Numbered from the stretch's first letter, positions 1 to 12,490 are shown. The stretch: 64,000 bases of DNA from Calliopum simillimum (GCA_951812925.1 OX638371.1:114103124-114167123), one strand, 5' to 3'. A program made the numbers and translations. Notes: generated by a model from the letters alone, not told the origin.

Positions 1-1022
1 AGAAAATTTAGCTTGGTTCTCAGTAGGTTAAGTCGCTTTTCTTCATATGTCGCCGCTGCCTTACGATTGTGGTGTTTTGCTTATCAAAGTGATTCATTGT
101 CAAGCGTCAAAGGAGAAATAAAAATTAAACAGCAAAACAAAACAAGCCAGGTTAAAATAATGACAATCAGTTAAAAGTCTTGTATATGGAGTGTTTATAA
201 GCAAGGAACACTCGAAATAATTTAGTCAAGAAGTCAAGCATGAAAAAAGTGGGTACAAAGGGCAATAACGATTCAGTTAAAATATACATATGAATATGTC
301 TGTAAGTGCAACACAATCAAATTTAAAGAAATAAAAATCTAGGACAAAATTTGATTCCTCCATGAGTTTTTTGTTTTCTTATCATTGATTCATTTTTAAT
401 AGATCAAGTTTCATACTTTTTTAACTAGGTTGTAATGGCAAAACCAGTAGGTAGCAAAAAAATAAATTGATTTAAATTACTCGGGGGTAATGCAATTATC
501 GAATATGTTTTCCATATTTGCAGTATAAGCTATTTAATTGTTTCTACTGGTTTTGTTTTTTGCTTTTGAACAGCTCTGCAAAAGAATGAAATAAGTTTAG
601 TTTCTCATTTTTCCGGTAGTTAATTGTTATTTTTGAGAAATTCATTACAAAAACAATAACTGACGATAAAGTAAGATTTATCAATCATTATTTATTTATT
701 TCTAACCTTTATCGTATAATATAACCTGAACCTTTTTTGAGACCAAACAAAATAAGAGTAAAAATGTCCAAATGCATTCCGACACATATCGTCAGTAAAT
801 GTGAAAAGTAATAATTTATAAAAATACAAAAGAGTTGTCATTTCGAAAATGAAAAATGTAAAGATCGATCACTCTGCCATTGACTGGTAACAATGCAAGA
901 AGAAATCTTCAATTATTTTCATTATGCGTTAAAAGAAGCCTTTTTAATTCAGTATCAAGAAGGTAATTACTCTCTAACAATTATTTTGAATTTTCAACAT
1001 TGTTCAATGCTTTAAAAAACGA
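1..1022. other. AT-rich non-coding DNA
   Basis: No gene, RNA or repeat boundary recognised. Confidence 0.6.
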
Positions 1023-1651
1023 ATAGAGGCCTGACACAAAATTAAGTGCCTTAACAGCAGAATTGCGCGTGAAAGCCTTAAATGTTTTCTGAAAATGGAC
1101 TCTTCGAGTTTTACGGTGTTTTCCGAAAGAACTTGAATCGTCTATACAACATTACTGTACACTAGATAGTATCGATACCCCATACAAAATAAAATAACGA
1201 AATAAGGCCCAAAAAAAAACTAAAAAAAAGAAGTAACTCCCAATTATTCAAATGAAATATCGCCCAAAAACCAAAACGAATAATGCCCAAATTATTTTCA
1301 TCTAAATTTTTAACGAAACGGATGTCCAAATTTCGGGCGTTATTTTCAAAATGGCTCCCGGAAATAACGCCAGAAAATTTTTGGAAAAATCTACATATAA
1401 AACTCTGGCGTTATTTCTATTTTGTTTTGGAAATAAAGCGAAAAATATAATTTTGAGCGATAATCATTTTGAAGGTACCCGGACAAAATGATTATCGCTC
1501 AAAATTATATTTTTCGTTAATTCCTTTTTTTAGGGCGTTATTTCATATTTTTTGACGATATTTAATTTTAGTAGTTGGGCGTTATTTGGTTTTTTCATTA
1601 GGCGTTATTTCCTAAAGGCGCTTAAAAAATTGGCGGGTGTCACGCCTCTAT
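1023..1651. repeat. Foldback element built from GGAAATAACGCC-type units
   Basis: Ends are inverted (ATAGAGGCCTGACAC at 1023, complement of ATAGAGGCGTGACAC at the right end). Inside are many units like AAATAACGCC and GGCGTTATTT in both orientations, plus a perfect 32-bp hairpin (1439-1470 with 1485-1516, 14-base loop). No open frame of note. Confidence 0.6.
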
Positions 1652-3273
1652 AAAACGAAATCCAACATATTTCAGAAACTGATGCATAGGAACGAAATTT
1701 GGCGCATATGTAAAAAACACGAAGTCAAATAAAACTCATTTAAAAATGGGCACCACACCCTGGAAATAATTCATCATTGATATGAAACAGATGAATAAGG
1801 TTTGGTTTATATGTAAGGCACTGGGACAAAGGTGAGGCAACGCTCACCGGGTAATAACTGGTAGGAAATAAAATAAGGAATACATGCGTTCGTCTTAATG
1901 GATATCGACCATGTTTTAAAAAAAGAACAAATTTTAATGCTAAAATGAAAATTTTAAATAACTTTGCTCTAAAATATAATTAACGTACATGTTTGCAATA
2001 ATAACAAAGCATTATAGTGAAATTTAAATTATTCATTACTTCCATTGACATTATCGATACTCTGTGCTGTTAATATTTAAGTAACTCCACTCTATTCAAT
2101 GCACAACAACATAAAAAGCTAACTACTGCTGCTGTTGCTCTACTTTGTCTTCCTGCATATGTCTTGGCTGGATTTTGTTTCCTCTACGTTTTATTACGAG
2201 TTCACACAATTTTACAATTTCCTTTAAAGCGGGTTCACCATTATTGCGCGAATGCAAAATTTAAATTGTTGTTGCTCCACATTGGCTCAGCAGCAGCAAT
2301 AGTAGCAAAAACCAACTTTCTTTCGACTAAGTGACCGACCGAATGAATGACTTACGACGACGACTCTGATTTTATTATGCAAGTTTTAAAATGATGAAAT
2401 ATTAATATTAATTGAGATTTTGAGCGTCATGCCGTTATTTATTAATTTAAGTTCAGCATAACGACGTTTTAAGCTCTATAGTGCGATGTCTCTTTCTTCG
2501 TTCATCCATCCGTCTATCAGTCAATTTGTCCGTTAGTTCATTCATTCATAAAATCAATTTATAAACAATTTTTAAACATTTTCATAATTTGGAAAGCGAA
2601 GAATTACAATTAACTGATTTCAAACCAACGAATAATTAAGCTTGCTACTTTCTTTGATTATCAAGTTTGAGATTAACAGCAATAAATTTGAAGCATTCTA
2701 ACTTAAGATTATTTTTATACTGGAGCGACTTGATACATTAATTTTCAGACTGTATAAAGATGAATTTTTCTGAACCCTGAAGAACTTAATCCGAACATTT
2801 CCGATCTTTTTTTTAACTTCAGGTTACGAAATAGTATAACTTTGTCAATTCTTAAAATATTTGCGATTTTGATGGTATTACATTTAATATTTCGTCCTGC
2901 ATTCAATAGGATAAGAAAGTAAATTTTTTTACCTTTGTCAAGTTAAGTATGGGTAAGTTAATAGTTAATCTATGCCTCATGCTTTTACTCTTTGTACATG
3001 GCTGTCAATATCACTAATTTAATAAATATTTGTAAAAAGGAATAAAAAAGAGCATTTTTTCTTGATTACATAGAGTGACGACAAGTGATTGTTTGCATTT
3101 AAAATTTTCCTAATAAACATCAACCTACAACTGCATGCACAAAGTGTTGCGTCATTTCTACATAGTAAAATATTATTTGGAATAATCTCTCTTAAAAAAC
3201 TCACTCAAAATTGTTACTTATAACTACCAGAGATTTGTAATTCATTGAACATGTGTTTTAGTGTTATCTTTTT
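1652..3273. other. AT-rich non-coding DNA
   Basis: Nothing recognised; the short - strand frame at 3019-3204 has no coding features. Confidence 0.6.
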
Positions 3274-3666
3274 ATTAATACGCAAGACAAAAATTTGTCC
3301 TACCTTTTTTACTATGTTAGGAAGGGAGCACGACTTTGTACACCATTAGAAAGGTATTTGTTTGTAAATGTGCACAAAGTTAAAATTATTTAATATTTTG
3401 CCATTCAGCCAGGTAAAATTAAATGCAAATTTTTCAATATTAACAACGACTAAATAAGTACGTGGTAACACAGACCTGAGAAGAGGATACAGCAGAAAGG
3501 GAAAGACAAACAGCTGACTGGCACTGACATCATGTTTTTTGTTTCCTTTTCGTTTCACATTTGTCATTGTACTAGGGATGATAAATGTGCTTTTGTATTT
3601 TGTACCAAATAGCAAAAAAAAAAGTACTAAAACTGTCCAAAAAGTACTAAAATTATTCAATACAAT
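3274..3666. repeat. Unclassified 390-bp dispersed repeat, copy 1
   Basis: It runs from ATTAATACGCAAGACAAAAA to AAAGTACTAAAATTATTCAA. The same sequence recurs in the same orientation at 12491-12870 and, deleted in the middle, at 25519-25796. No inverted ends or coding sequence conserved between copies; a shared reverse-strand stretch VVVNIEKF...FNFT is read through it but the frames around it differ. Confidence 0.6.
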
Positions 3667-3769
3667 GCATCTCGCAAGATACTCTTTTTGACCCAATGCC
3701 GTGTAGCATCTATTGATGTCTTTCTTGTAAAAATTGTAGCACTCAATAGATGAATTAAAGCCATAATTT

Positions 3770-3912
3770 TGGAAAAGTCGCCAGAAAAGTTTTTAGCTTT
3801 ATTTCCAAAACAAAATGAAAATAATGCCAGAATTTTATACTAATATTTTCCTGGCTCCATATCCAAAAAACTTTCTGGCGTTATTTTCTATGGTGTTATT
3901 TCTGGGTGCACA
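3770..3912. repeat. Fragment of the GGAAATAACGCC foldback family
   Basis: Units such as TTTCTGGCGTTATTTTC and its complement in degenerate form occur here. This is a short isolated piece of the family seen at 1.0-1.65, 5.1-6.0, 45.8 and 50.2-50.8 kb. Confidence 0.5.
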
Positions 3913-5344
3913 AATCCAGACATTTAATTCTCTAAATTATTCGATAGAAACCAAATCAATCGTTTTTTGTAAAAAATTAATGACCTTTCAATTAAGCTTT
4001 GAGTAAGACACTAGTGCTTCGTATGGCAGCAACATTTTATCCGTCAATAGAGTGTGCCAAAATTATACATTAATTGTTACAAATGTTAATATTTTGGGCC
4101 AAAACTGTTAATTTGCATATCACGGCTTCCACGAAGAACAAGAAAAAAAAGCAAATACTCGGGCATATGTATGTATAAATGTGTTGACAAAATTTACACA
4201 TAAAAGCTGTTAACGCTTGCTAATTGAAAGTGTACATAAGCCAGGGGGGAAAACGCTTGATAGATCAATCAACAAACCAACTGACCGTAAGCTTGACTAT
4301 TCGACAGTTCAGACAAACAGACAGACAGGCATATCAACTGACGACAAACGAATAAACGTACAAAATAATCAACAGTCAACTAAGCATGGAAAATGTAAAA
4401 CTGTCACATTAATAATTCCATTGGAAAAATGCTGCGCAATGCGACATAAAATGTTGCTGCTGATGCTGATGTTGCTGTTGCTACTCTGTTCATGTGTAAG
4501 GGCAAGTTGAGATTGGGTAGTAATGTATAGGGAAGTAAAATGTATTCTGAGACTGAACGGACGCAGCAAAATTGATGCAGACAAAGAATAATTGTACTAT
4601 ATAAGCGTAAGGCACACACATATACTATACATTGTATATTTTATGCAGCCTCACAGACGACCCGCTTTTTAAATTTCAATAAAAATGCATTAAAACTAAT
4701 TACGGCGAGTTTGCCTGCCTGACACTCTGCTGAAAAGCGTAGAAAAGGTCGCAACGGAAATTAGCTATAATGCAGTAAAGTAATGCGGGATGTTGTTACT
4801 TATAAGTTTTTGTTTTGTTAGCAATAATCAAATATTGTAATTAGTTCATGTCAGTTTTTCCTTTTTGCTTAGCAGAAAATTAAATGAAATTATCTTAAAG
4901 AAACATTCTCTGATTTGTAGAGTTTAGAAAACCTTTGCGGTTGTTTTACTTTTTTGCATAGACGTTGCATAGACCTCAGGCTGAATTGGTGATATTCTGT
5001 TATCTGTGGTAGAAACTGTGGGCTAAGGACGAAAATGACTATAGCTTTATAGCACCGTTACACATTGTTGTCATCCCATATAAATGAACGGCATTGCGGC
5101 TTCCGGGAATAACGCCGGAAAATCAGAACAAAGCCAGAAATTTTCCGGCATAAATTTTTTGAAATAAAGCCTTTAATTCCAAAACAAAATAGAAATAACG
5201 GTGGAATTTCGCTTTCTGGCGTTATTTCCGGCAGTCCAAAAAATTAACTAGGAAATAACAGCAGAATTTTTAGAAATAACGCCAGAAAAATTTCCATACA
5301 AAATTCTGGCGTTATTTCCATTTTGTTTTGGAATTAAAGGCTTT

Positions 5345-5709
5345 GAAAATTGATTTTTTAATTGAACTTTTAGTCATATATTTGCAAAGATCGATTTACG
5401 CCCAGGCCAAAAACACAAAAAGTTTTCAAACTTGCAATTTTTCAATTATAATTAATTTAGTGAAATAAATATAATTATGATTACAACAAAATAGTCTGAT
5501 GAGTCTTTGTGGCGAAAGCCGAAACATATGTCACTATAGCCGTGTTTTTAATCTGTTCCTTGATTTGTCATAATTATGTGTTAGAAAATGCATTGATAGA
5601 TTTATATGTAAATCGATCTTTGCAAATATATGACTAAAAGTTCAATTAAACAATCAATTTTCAATATATAAATGTCATTAACTAAGTAACACACTTAAAA
5701 AATTCTTAA
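5345..5709. mobile_element. Short insertion with inverted repeats, 13-bp target duplication and a hammerhead ribozyme
   Basis: AATTAAAGGCTTT occurs at 5332-5344 and 5710-5722, and a related uninterrupted foldback unit suggests the original site, so the 365 bp between are an insertion. Inverted repeats of 56 bp (5344-5399 and 5608-5663, one mismatch) can fold the element into a long hairpin, with a further 10-bp pairing (5471-5480 and 5568-5577). A hammerhead core sits between them. A target duplication of 13 bp points to a retroelement. Penelope-like elements are known to carry hammerheads in their terminal repeats, so a short relative is plausible. No coding sequence is visible. Confidence 0.65.
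5491..5537 (+). ncRNA. Type I hammerhead ribozyme motif
   Basis: All conserved core positions are present in order: CTGATGA at 5496-5502, GAAA at 5521-5524, and T then C (predicted cleavage after C at 5532). Stem I is ATAGT (5491-5495) with ACTAT (5533-5537), five perfect pairs. Stem III is the self-pairing ACATATGT (5524-5531), very short like schistosome-type hammerheads. Stem II is GTCTTT with AAAGCC (5503-5508 and 5515-5520), five pairs and one U-C mismatch, loop GTGGCG. Activity is not shown by sequence alone; the stem II mismatch and tiny stem III may require dimeric folding. Confidence 0.72.
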
Positions 5710-6020
5710 AATTAAAGGCTTTATTTACAAAAATTTATGACTGAAAATTTCTGGCTTTATTTCCAAAAAAATTTCTGGCTTTATATCCTTTCTGTAAACC
5801 ACTTAACTTTTGGAAATAAAGCCATAAATTTTTGGAAAAAATCTCCATACAAAATTTTGGCGTTATTTCCATTTTTTTTTGTAAAACACATAGCTCTTGG
5901 GAAGAAAGCAGAAAAGTTTTTGGCTTTATTTTTAATTCAAAATGGGGAAAAACGTCAGAATTTTGTATGGAGATTTTTCTAGCTTGATTTCTGGCGTTTT
6001 TTCCTATGGTGGGAGCCCGG

Positions 6021-7937
6021 CATTTCTTCTGTTTTGGTGCGATTTTCTAAATAAATTGTATGTATGTATTTATTCTCCTTTAACTCCTAGGAGGAGCATA
6101 GGGCCAACACCAATAATGATATATTTTTCAAGTTGTTTTCAAAAATGGCAATTATTTTCGAAATCCAACAAATAAGAAAAGGGCTATTTAAATTAATAAA
6201 ATACGGATGTATACAGGAAAAAATTATAGTACATACTTTTGGGATGAACGAAAAAAATAATTTCGTACTTTACGGGTGAAAGTGTCTGTGATTGTTATCT
6301 AAATGCGTTATACTCAGATAATAAATATACAAAATATGCACGTACATAGCATTTTTTATGCTCTATAAATTCATTTTATGTTACGCTAAAAATCAAATAA
6401 AATATAGGCGTCATTCACAAACAGCAAGGTCAAGGTATCTAAACATGTTAACACGCATTAATAATAAAACAAAAAATGTGAAAAAATTCAAATAATCGTT
6501 CGCTTTTTTTAATTGAAAAAAATGCATCTGCTGCGCAATACATGCGATTTGCACCAACCAACCATATATGAGAAAAACAAAGGTGTACAAACAAATGCCT
6601 AAAAAAGTGTATTCAATTCATACTCTAAAATGTAATTTATTACGTTATCTGTATAATATTACGACATGACTTTATTTACTATAATACATAGTAATTATTA
6701 CGTACGGCCACTTGTGCGCTTTGCTTATATTTTGTATTTTTACTTTTTATCTGAGTGTTCACAGCTGTCTGTCTGTCTGTCCGGCTATGTTACCATAAAT
6801 GGTACACAAATCCATCTATGTGTCAGCCGCCACCAAGCTTGATTATTTGTACGAGTACTCCTATTAACAATATTTTCTTTTTAAGGTTTTGACTTGAGAC
6901 GGACGACGACGACGACTGACTTTCGCATTGCTGTGAATGTTGCTTGCAGCATTTGATCATTTGTTTACAGTGCAGTTACTCGGTTAAAGTGTTAAGTAAG
7001 CATTAAATTATTTTAATTGCTGGGTAAAACTTTTTGTTTTCATTATTAATATTTGCCATACGTTGCACGTTTTATAGTGACATAATCAAAATTCCAACAC
7101 ATGCACATTTATAGCACTGTTGATGATTAGTCGTTGTGTCATTTCTACAATACATGGGAATTTCCTTGTCTTTAAAGCTGTTGGTGCGGAAAATTATCAT
7201 TTATTTGTATGCACAAATGGCCTGTGATAATTGTATTTATATTTTAAGCTATTATTCATTTGGAAAATTGTTACTCAATTTCTATCCAATTTTTATGTTT
7301 CTTTTTTGGTAATACTCATGATTTAGAAGAACCAAAGTTCTCAATGAAATTTTAAAAAAGTTTTGTTTGTCAGTTGAATTGGTTTGTTATATTCAAAGTA
7401 TTTATCACGACAGTACTTTTCGGTCGTGTTGTAACGCATAATCTTTATCACCAAAATTCTTCTATATTAAAAAGATAACAAAGTTTATTCAACAACAATC
7501 AGATTGGCATATTACTTTAAAACTATGCTTATTTCGAAGACCAATGTTTCAGTCATAATGTTTTTTTTTTTGCCAAAGACTTCTTCAGACTAAATTTGTT
7601 GATTGTATTCGACGTAAGTAATGGGTCTTTATGAAAAATATATAGTAAACATTTTTCGTATCGTTCAGATATTGGGTAAATAGCTTGGAAACCGCAAAAA
7701 TTTAAAACCTCAATTTTTCAAAATTTTATTACCCATTTTGAAAATACAACTCAAACCAATTAAAACCAAAATCGAATGCCATGAAAAATATGAACGAAAA
7801 CTAAGTCCTCCATCCAAAAAAAAAATAAACAAACAAAAAAATAAATAAAATGGTTTTTGGGCATTTTCTGAGCACCTTGCGTACACTTATAATGCTTCGA
7901 ATTAAAACCAAGTAAATTGTAGGAATACATACATACA
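6021..7937. other. Non-coding DNA
   Basis: No gene recognised. The stretch GGACGACGACGACGACTGAC...GTGTTAAGTAAGC (6900-7000) could be an untranslated exon with a donor, but nothing confirms it. Confidence 0.5.
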
Positions 7938-7939
7938 TA

Positions 7940-9195
7940 TTGGGTGTACAACTTAAAAACCGGAATTTGACGGTGGATGTCCGTACTAACAAATATCGTG
8001 AAAGCTCGAACTTTATATATATGTCATTTTGAAGGTACATTTGACAGCTGTCAAAATCAGTCAACAAAACAATTTTATCTTGTGTGCATCATTATTATTT
8101 TTCACGATGAATAACTTCGAAAATTCGAGAAAAAGACAGCATTTGCGGGAGGTTCTGTTGGGTCATTTTTTTGCAAAGAAAACTGCTGCGGAAAGTCATA
8201 GTTTGCTTGTAGAAGCTTATGGCGACGATGCTTTAGGAAAAACACAGTGTTTTGAATGGTTTAAACGCTTCAAAAGTGCCGATTTTGACATCAAAGACAA
8301 AGAACGCGCAGGACAGCCAAAAAAGTATGAAGACGAAGAATTAGAGAAGCTACTCGATGAGGATTCGTGTCAAACACAAGACGAGCTTGCCAAATCGTTG
8401 GGAGTGACTCAGCAAGCCATTTCGAAACGTTTGAAAGCCGCCGGATACATTCAGAAGCAAGGTAATTGGGTCCCCTATGAGTTGAAGCCGAGAGACGTTG
8501 AACGGCGCTTCTGTATGTCTGAAATGCTGCTTGAGCGCAATAAAAACAAATCATTTTTGCATCGGATTGTGACTGGGGATGAAAAATGGATCCATTATGA
8601 CAATCCCAAGCGCAAAAAGTCATACGTGAAACCCGGCCAACCAGCCAAATCAACCTCGAAGCCAAATATCCATGGCGCCAAGGTTATGCTGTGTATTTGG
8701 TGGGATCAGAAGGGGCCGTTATATTATGAGTTGTTGAAATCGGGCCAGACAATCACAGGTGACCTGTACCGAACACAATTAATACGTTTGAAGCGTGCCA
8801 TCATCGAAAACCGCCCGGAAAATGCGACCAGACACGAAGCAATGTTGCAAGACCCGTGAAAAACTATTTGGAAAATAGTGGATGGGAAGTTTTGGCTCAC
8901 CCGCCTTATAGTCCGGACCTTGCTCCGTCTGACTTTCATTTATTTCGCTCGATGCTAAACGCCCTCACCGGAATACGCTTCACATCAGAGCAAGGCATCC
9001 GAAATTGGATAGATTCATTTTTGGCCGCCAAGCCGGCGCAATTTTTTTGGGATGGAATTCATAAATTGCCTGAAAGATGGGGAAATGTTGTAGCTTCCAA
9101 TGGACAATACTTTGAATAAAATATATTGTAACATTTTTCCACAATAAAGCATCAAATTTCGCTAAAAAATTTCGGGTTTTAAGTTGTACACCCAA
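7940..9195 (+). mobile_element. Mariner element, nearly full length, transposase inactivated
   Basis: The element is flanked by TA on both sides (7938-7939 and 9196-9197) and has imperfect inverted repeats starting TTGGGTGTACAACTTAAAA. The transposase starts at 8107 (MNNFENSRKRQHL), with a helix-turn-helix region (LAKSLGVTQQAISKRLKAAG), the first catalytic Asp in VTGDEKWIHYDN (near 8578) and the third in [14 protein letters not shown] (near 8931). The stretch around the second Asp (the usual HDN motif) is missing. At about 8847-8855 the frame jumps from RHEAML to KNYLENSGW with a stop at 8857-8859, so about 40 bp appear deleted. The element cannot encode an active enzyme. It shares ends with the copy at 14949-15843. 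Confidence 0.88.
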
Positions 9196-9688
9196 TACAT
9201 ACATATGGTAGGTTCAACGTAGGATTAACATTAAAAAACCGCATGACCCGCAAAATTTTTAAGGCTCGGATTCACAGTCATAAGTTAGTTATGACAAGGG
9301 TTTAACGAACAAAATTTTATGTTCATTAGTTATCCATTAATTAAACCCCCCACTTTTTTCCACTCGAATTATATTTCTGTAGTTACCGTTCCACGAATTT
9401 GATCAAGAATTTCACTTCTTCATCACTAATATGTGCTGCGCACACGTTTTCGTTATTTTGTTTTCCCAACCACAAACTTCTCTTGTTCATTGTTTTAGGT
9501 AACAACCATCACACTGTGGATATGAAACATTAAACTCTTGTCACCATTTTAGTTAACTAATTAGTTAACTATTGGCTTTGAACATGTCGTATTGGTTTTC
9601 TTAATCAGAGCCAGTAAAAAAAAAAGTTATAGCCATTCAAATTAAAAATTTAAGAAAAAACTTTTTTGAAAAAAAGTTTAAAAAAATA

Positions 9689-11046
9689 CTACACCTTTTC
9701 AAGTTCAAAATGAGAAAGTGTAAAATCATAATGAGAATGTGTAAATTGATAATGAGATTATATAAATTGATATTGAGAATTGTAAATTCATATTAGCCGT
9801 GTTCACGATCCGGAGCATTTAGACTTGCAAAGTAGCAAAATAGCAATAATTTCCACTTGATTGTGAGCAATATTAAAAGTATAAACATTGCAAGCTACGA
9901 AAAAATTTATTTCTCTGAGAAAATCGTATGAGCAAAAAGAACGAGAGCATAAACAAAAAATTTTTATTTGAAAAATGACATGATATTTTTATGCTATAGG
10001 TTTTTAGTATAGAAAATGTAAATGCAAATGTAAAATCAATCCTATATATTTTGTTGTTGTATATCAAAATTTTTCAACACCTATTTACAAATGCTATGAT
10101 GCAAGACCTTTTGCACCGGATCGTGAACATGGCTATTGAGAAAGTATAAATTGATAATGAGAAATGTAAATTCATATTGAGAAAATATAAATTGATAATG
10201 AGAAATAGTAAAATGATAATGGGAACCTGTAAATTGATAGTGAGAAGTGGAAATTCTTATTGAGAAAATAACAATTAATAATGAGAAGATATAAATTCAT
10301 AATGAGAATATGTAAAATCAAAATGAGAATATAAAAATTCAAAATGAGAAGCAGTTATTTTGTGAAATAGATGCAAAATTTTTTTATTAAGTGCATCAAA
10401 ATATCTACTCTCCAGCACTCATATTGTTAAATGCAAATCCTCAAAAACGTGGTTGAGTGTTGTACAGCTCTCCAATATTGCAGCCGCTGCTCGCACACAC
10501 CGGGGGCATTATCAGTGGGTATCTGAAGATTCGATTTAACATTCATCTTAACTTTAGCACAAATGTTCTCAGTAGGAATGAGCATAGGCGAATAAGGACC
10601 CAGACGCAAAACTGTTGCTTCTGCCGAATGCTCCACCACTGTTGCGCCTATGTTCTAATGATTTGAGGTGTTATCGCAAACTATGTATAACGAAGTCTCG
10701 TGCATTATTATGTCTTTTTTGCCATCGCTCTATGACCATTCCTACCCAATCACCACATGTATTGGTAGTGAATGATCCCCTAATACGAAATATTCTAATT
10801 ATGTTTTTACATTTTCTTATTATGAATTTATATCTTCTCATTATCAATTTTTCTTTTCTCAATAAGAATTTCCACTTCTCATTATCAATTTACAGGTTCC
10901 CATTATCATTTTATATTTTCTCAATATGAATTTACATTTCTCATTATCAATTTATATATTCTCATAATTTTTCACATTCTCGTTATGATTTTATACATTC
11001 TCATTATGATTTTACACTTTCTCATTTTGAGCTTGAAAAGGTGTAG
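9689..11046. mobile_element. Foldback (FB-like) element with tandem-repeat arms
   Basis: It starts CTACACCTTTTCAAG and ends with the exact complement. The left arm (9705-10350, interrupted) is made of roughly 20-bp units such as AATTGATAATGAGAA. The right arm (about 10790-11035) holds the inverted units (TTCTCATTATCAATT). About 400 bp of unrelated DNA lies between. This layout resembles Drosophila FB elements; kinship is not shown. The open frames at 10427-10929 look like chance. Confidence 0.65.
9795..10134. mobile_element. MITE nested in the left arm of the foldback element
   Basis: Inverted ends start AGCCGTGTTCACGATCCGG (left) and AGCCATGTTCACGATCCGG (right, complement). The arm sequence TTCATATTGAG is split with ATT duplicated (9792-9794 and 10135-10137), a 3-bp target duplication as in Harbinger-like elements. 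No coding capacity. Confidence 0.65.
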
Positions 11047-12490
11047 AACAAAAGTTGTTGCTCAACGTCATGGTTGCTACGTATAAGTTATGGAACTTAT
11101 CATCAAAGAACTCGAGAACTTCTTCTCAGAATATTTATTAATAATAAGAGGCCCTATATCAATTCTTAAAAAATAAATGAATTAATATTTATTAACACCA
11201 CAATTATTAGTAATAACTTTCCAAAAGTTCAAGCACAATATGTGCACTTTGTTATACAAAATAATTTCTAGCTCCAAATTTAGACAAAATTCGTTTATTT
11301 ATTATTGACAAAAATCACTTAAAATGCGGCCGCACTTTAATGTTCAATAACAATTTGAAGTCCAATTTAAATGTTGATAAATTTTTCATTTTTGCTTCGC
11401 TTCATATGGAAGACAGACTCTGCTGTGCTTAAGCATTTGCGTGTTGTGAACATTTTAGTTTATAATTTCAAACAGAACGATATATATTTGACATTAGATA
11501 TATGCATGCAGTTTGCTATTTATCTAACCGGAATTGGAAACAGTATTTTTGGTAAATGCCCGTCTGCCACCTTTTTATATAGATAACATTTTGTCATGCG
11601 AATGTTATTTTTGTTTGTTACAATGACTTAAAAATTTCATCTCAGTCCTTAAATGGTATTTGTTCGTGAACATTTTGTGTGATGACTTTCGACATGGATT
11701 AGAGCGATTAAAACATCTGATTCAAATTTTAAATGATATTAGATAGTTGCTCGACTGAAAATCGTATCTGTAAATCAGTTCTAAATTGATTACTTGTGGC
11801 AGTCTTAATTTTATGAAAAACGTTAATATCATTTATGCTTGGATCCAAACATAGAGAACAAATTTTCCATTGCATACATTCTGTATTGTATCTAAAAAAA
11901 AATACATTTTGTTCAGATACATAAATAGCAACCCCGTACAACATATTTGTCGTTATGGTTGGTAGTTTTTTGTTGTTATTTATTGCAATTATATTGTCTT
12001 TAGTGTCAGTTGTTGTCATTGGTTGTTCTGGTTTGGAAACATTAAACATTAAAATATAGTTTTCTATAAGTTGTATGCAACGTCGTACAACGACCTGGAA
12101 GAAAACGCCACACGAGACAATTGGTTTTTTATTGTTTCTCCACAAAAAAAAAAAAAAACAAAAAAAAAAAAATGAAACCAAGTACCCAGTACTTAGTTTT
12201 ATAAAATTGATTTTGATAGGCACACACATTTTGGCAAATTTTTCTTCAGTTCTTAGATGTTCAATAACTAAAGATAAAAATGTTGCCTACTTTAGTGGCC
12301 CCTAAACTTTGATAAAGTGCTTGAAATAAAATGAAATAACTTTGTTGATTATTCCTATTTCTGGAGACTTTTTCTATAATATCAGGCCTTGAAGAATTTA
12401 TTCAGAGTTTTCGAATACTTTTCGATAATTTCTGATTACCTTCTGCAATAAAGTTTTTGGCATGAAGTAGTCATCAAACAAAAATATATG
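11047..12490. other. Non-coding DNA
   Basis: Only short chance frames, including the 166-codon - strand frame at 11729-12229, whose composition (poly-Phe from A/T runs) argues against coding. Confidence 0.55.

Larger units (their letters stand above)
5095..6020. repeat. GGAAATAACGCC foldback cluster, interrupted by the hammerhead insertion
   Basis: It begins with GCGGCTTCCGGGAATAACGCC and ends with the complementary CCTATGGTGGGAGCCCGG. Between are repeated AAATAACGCCAGAA and TTTCTGGCGTTATTTCC units in both directions. The insertion at 5345-5709 splits it. The short open frames at 5737-6175 are chance readings through the repeat. Confidence 0.6.

Noticed and set aside
3346..3696. 116-codon reverse-strand frame in the 390-bp repeat
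   Set aside because: The frame is not kept in the other copies, so it is probably chance.
11729..12229. 166-codon reverse-strand open frame
   Set aside because: Phe-rich runs come from A/T tracts; no domain, splice context or repeated copy supports coding.
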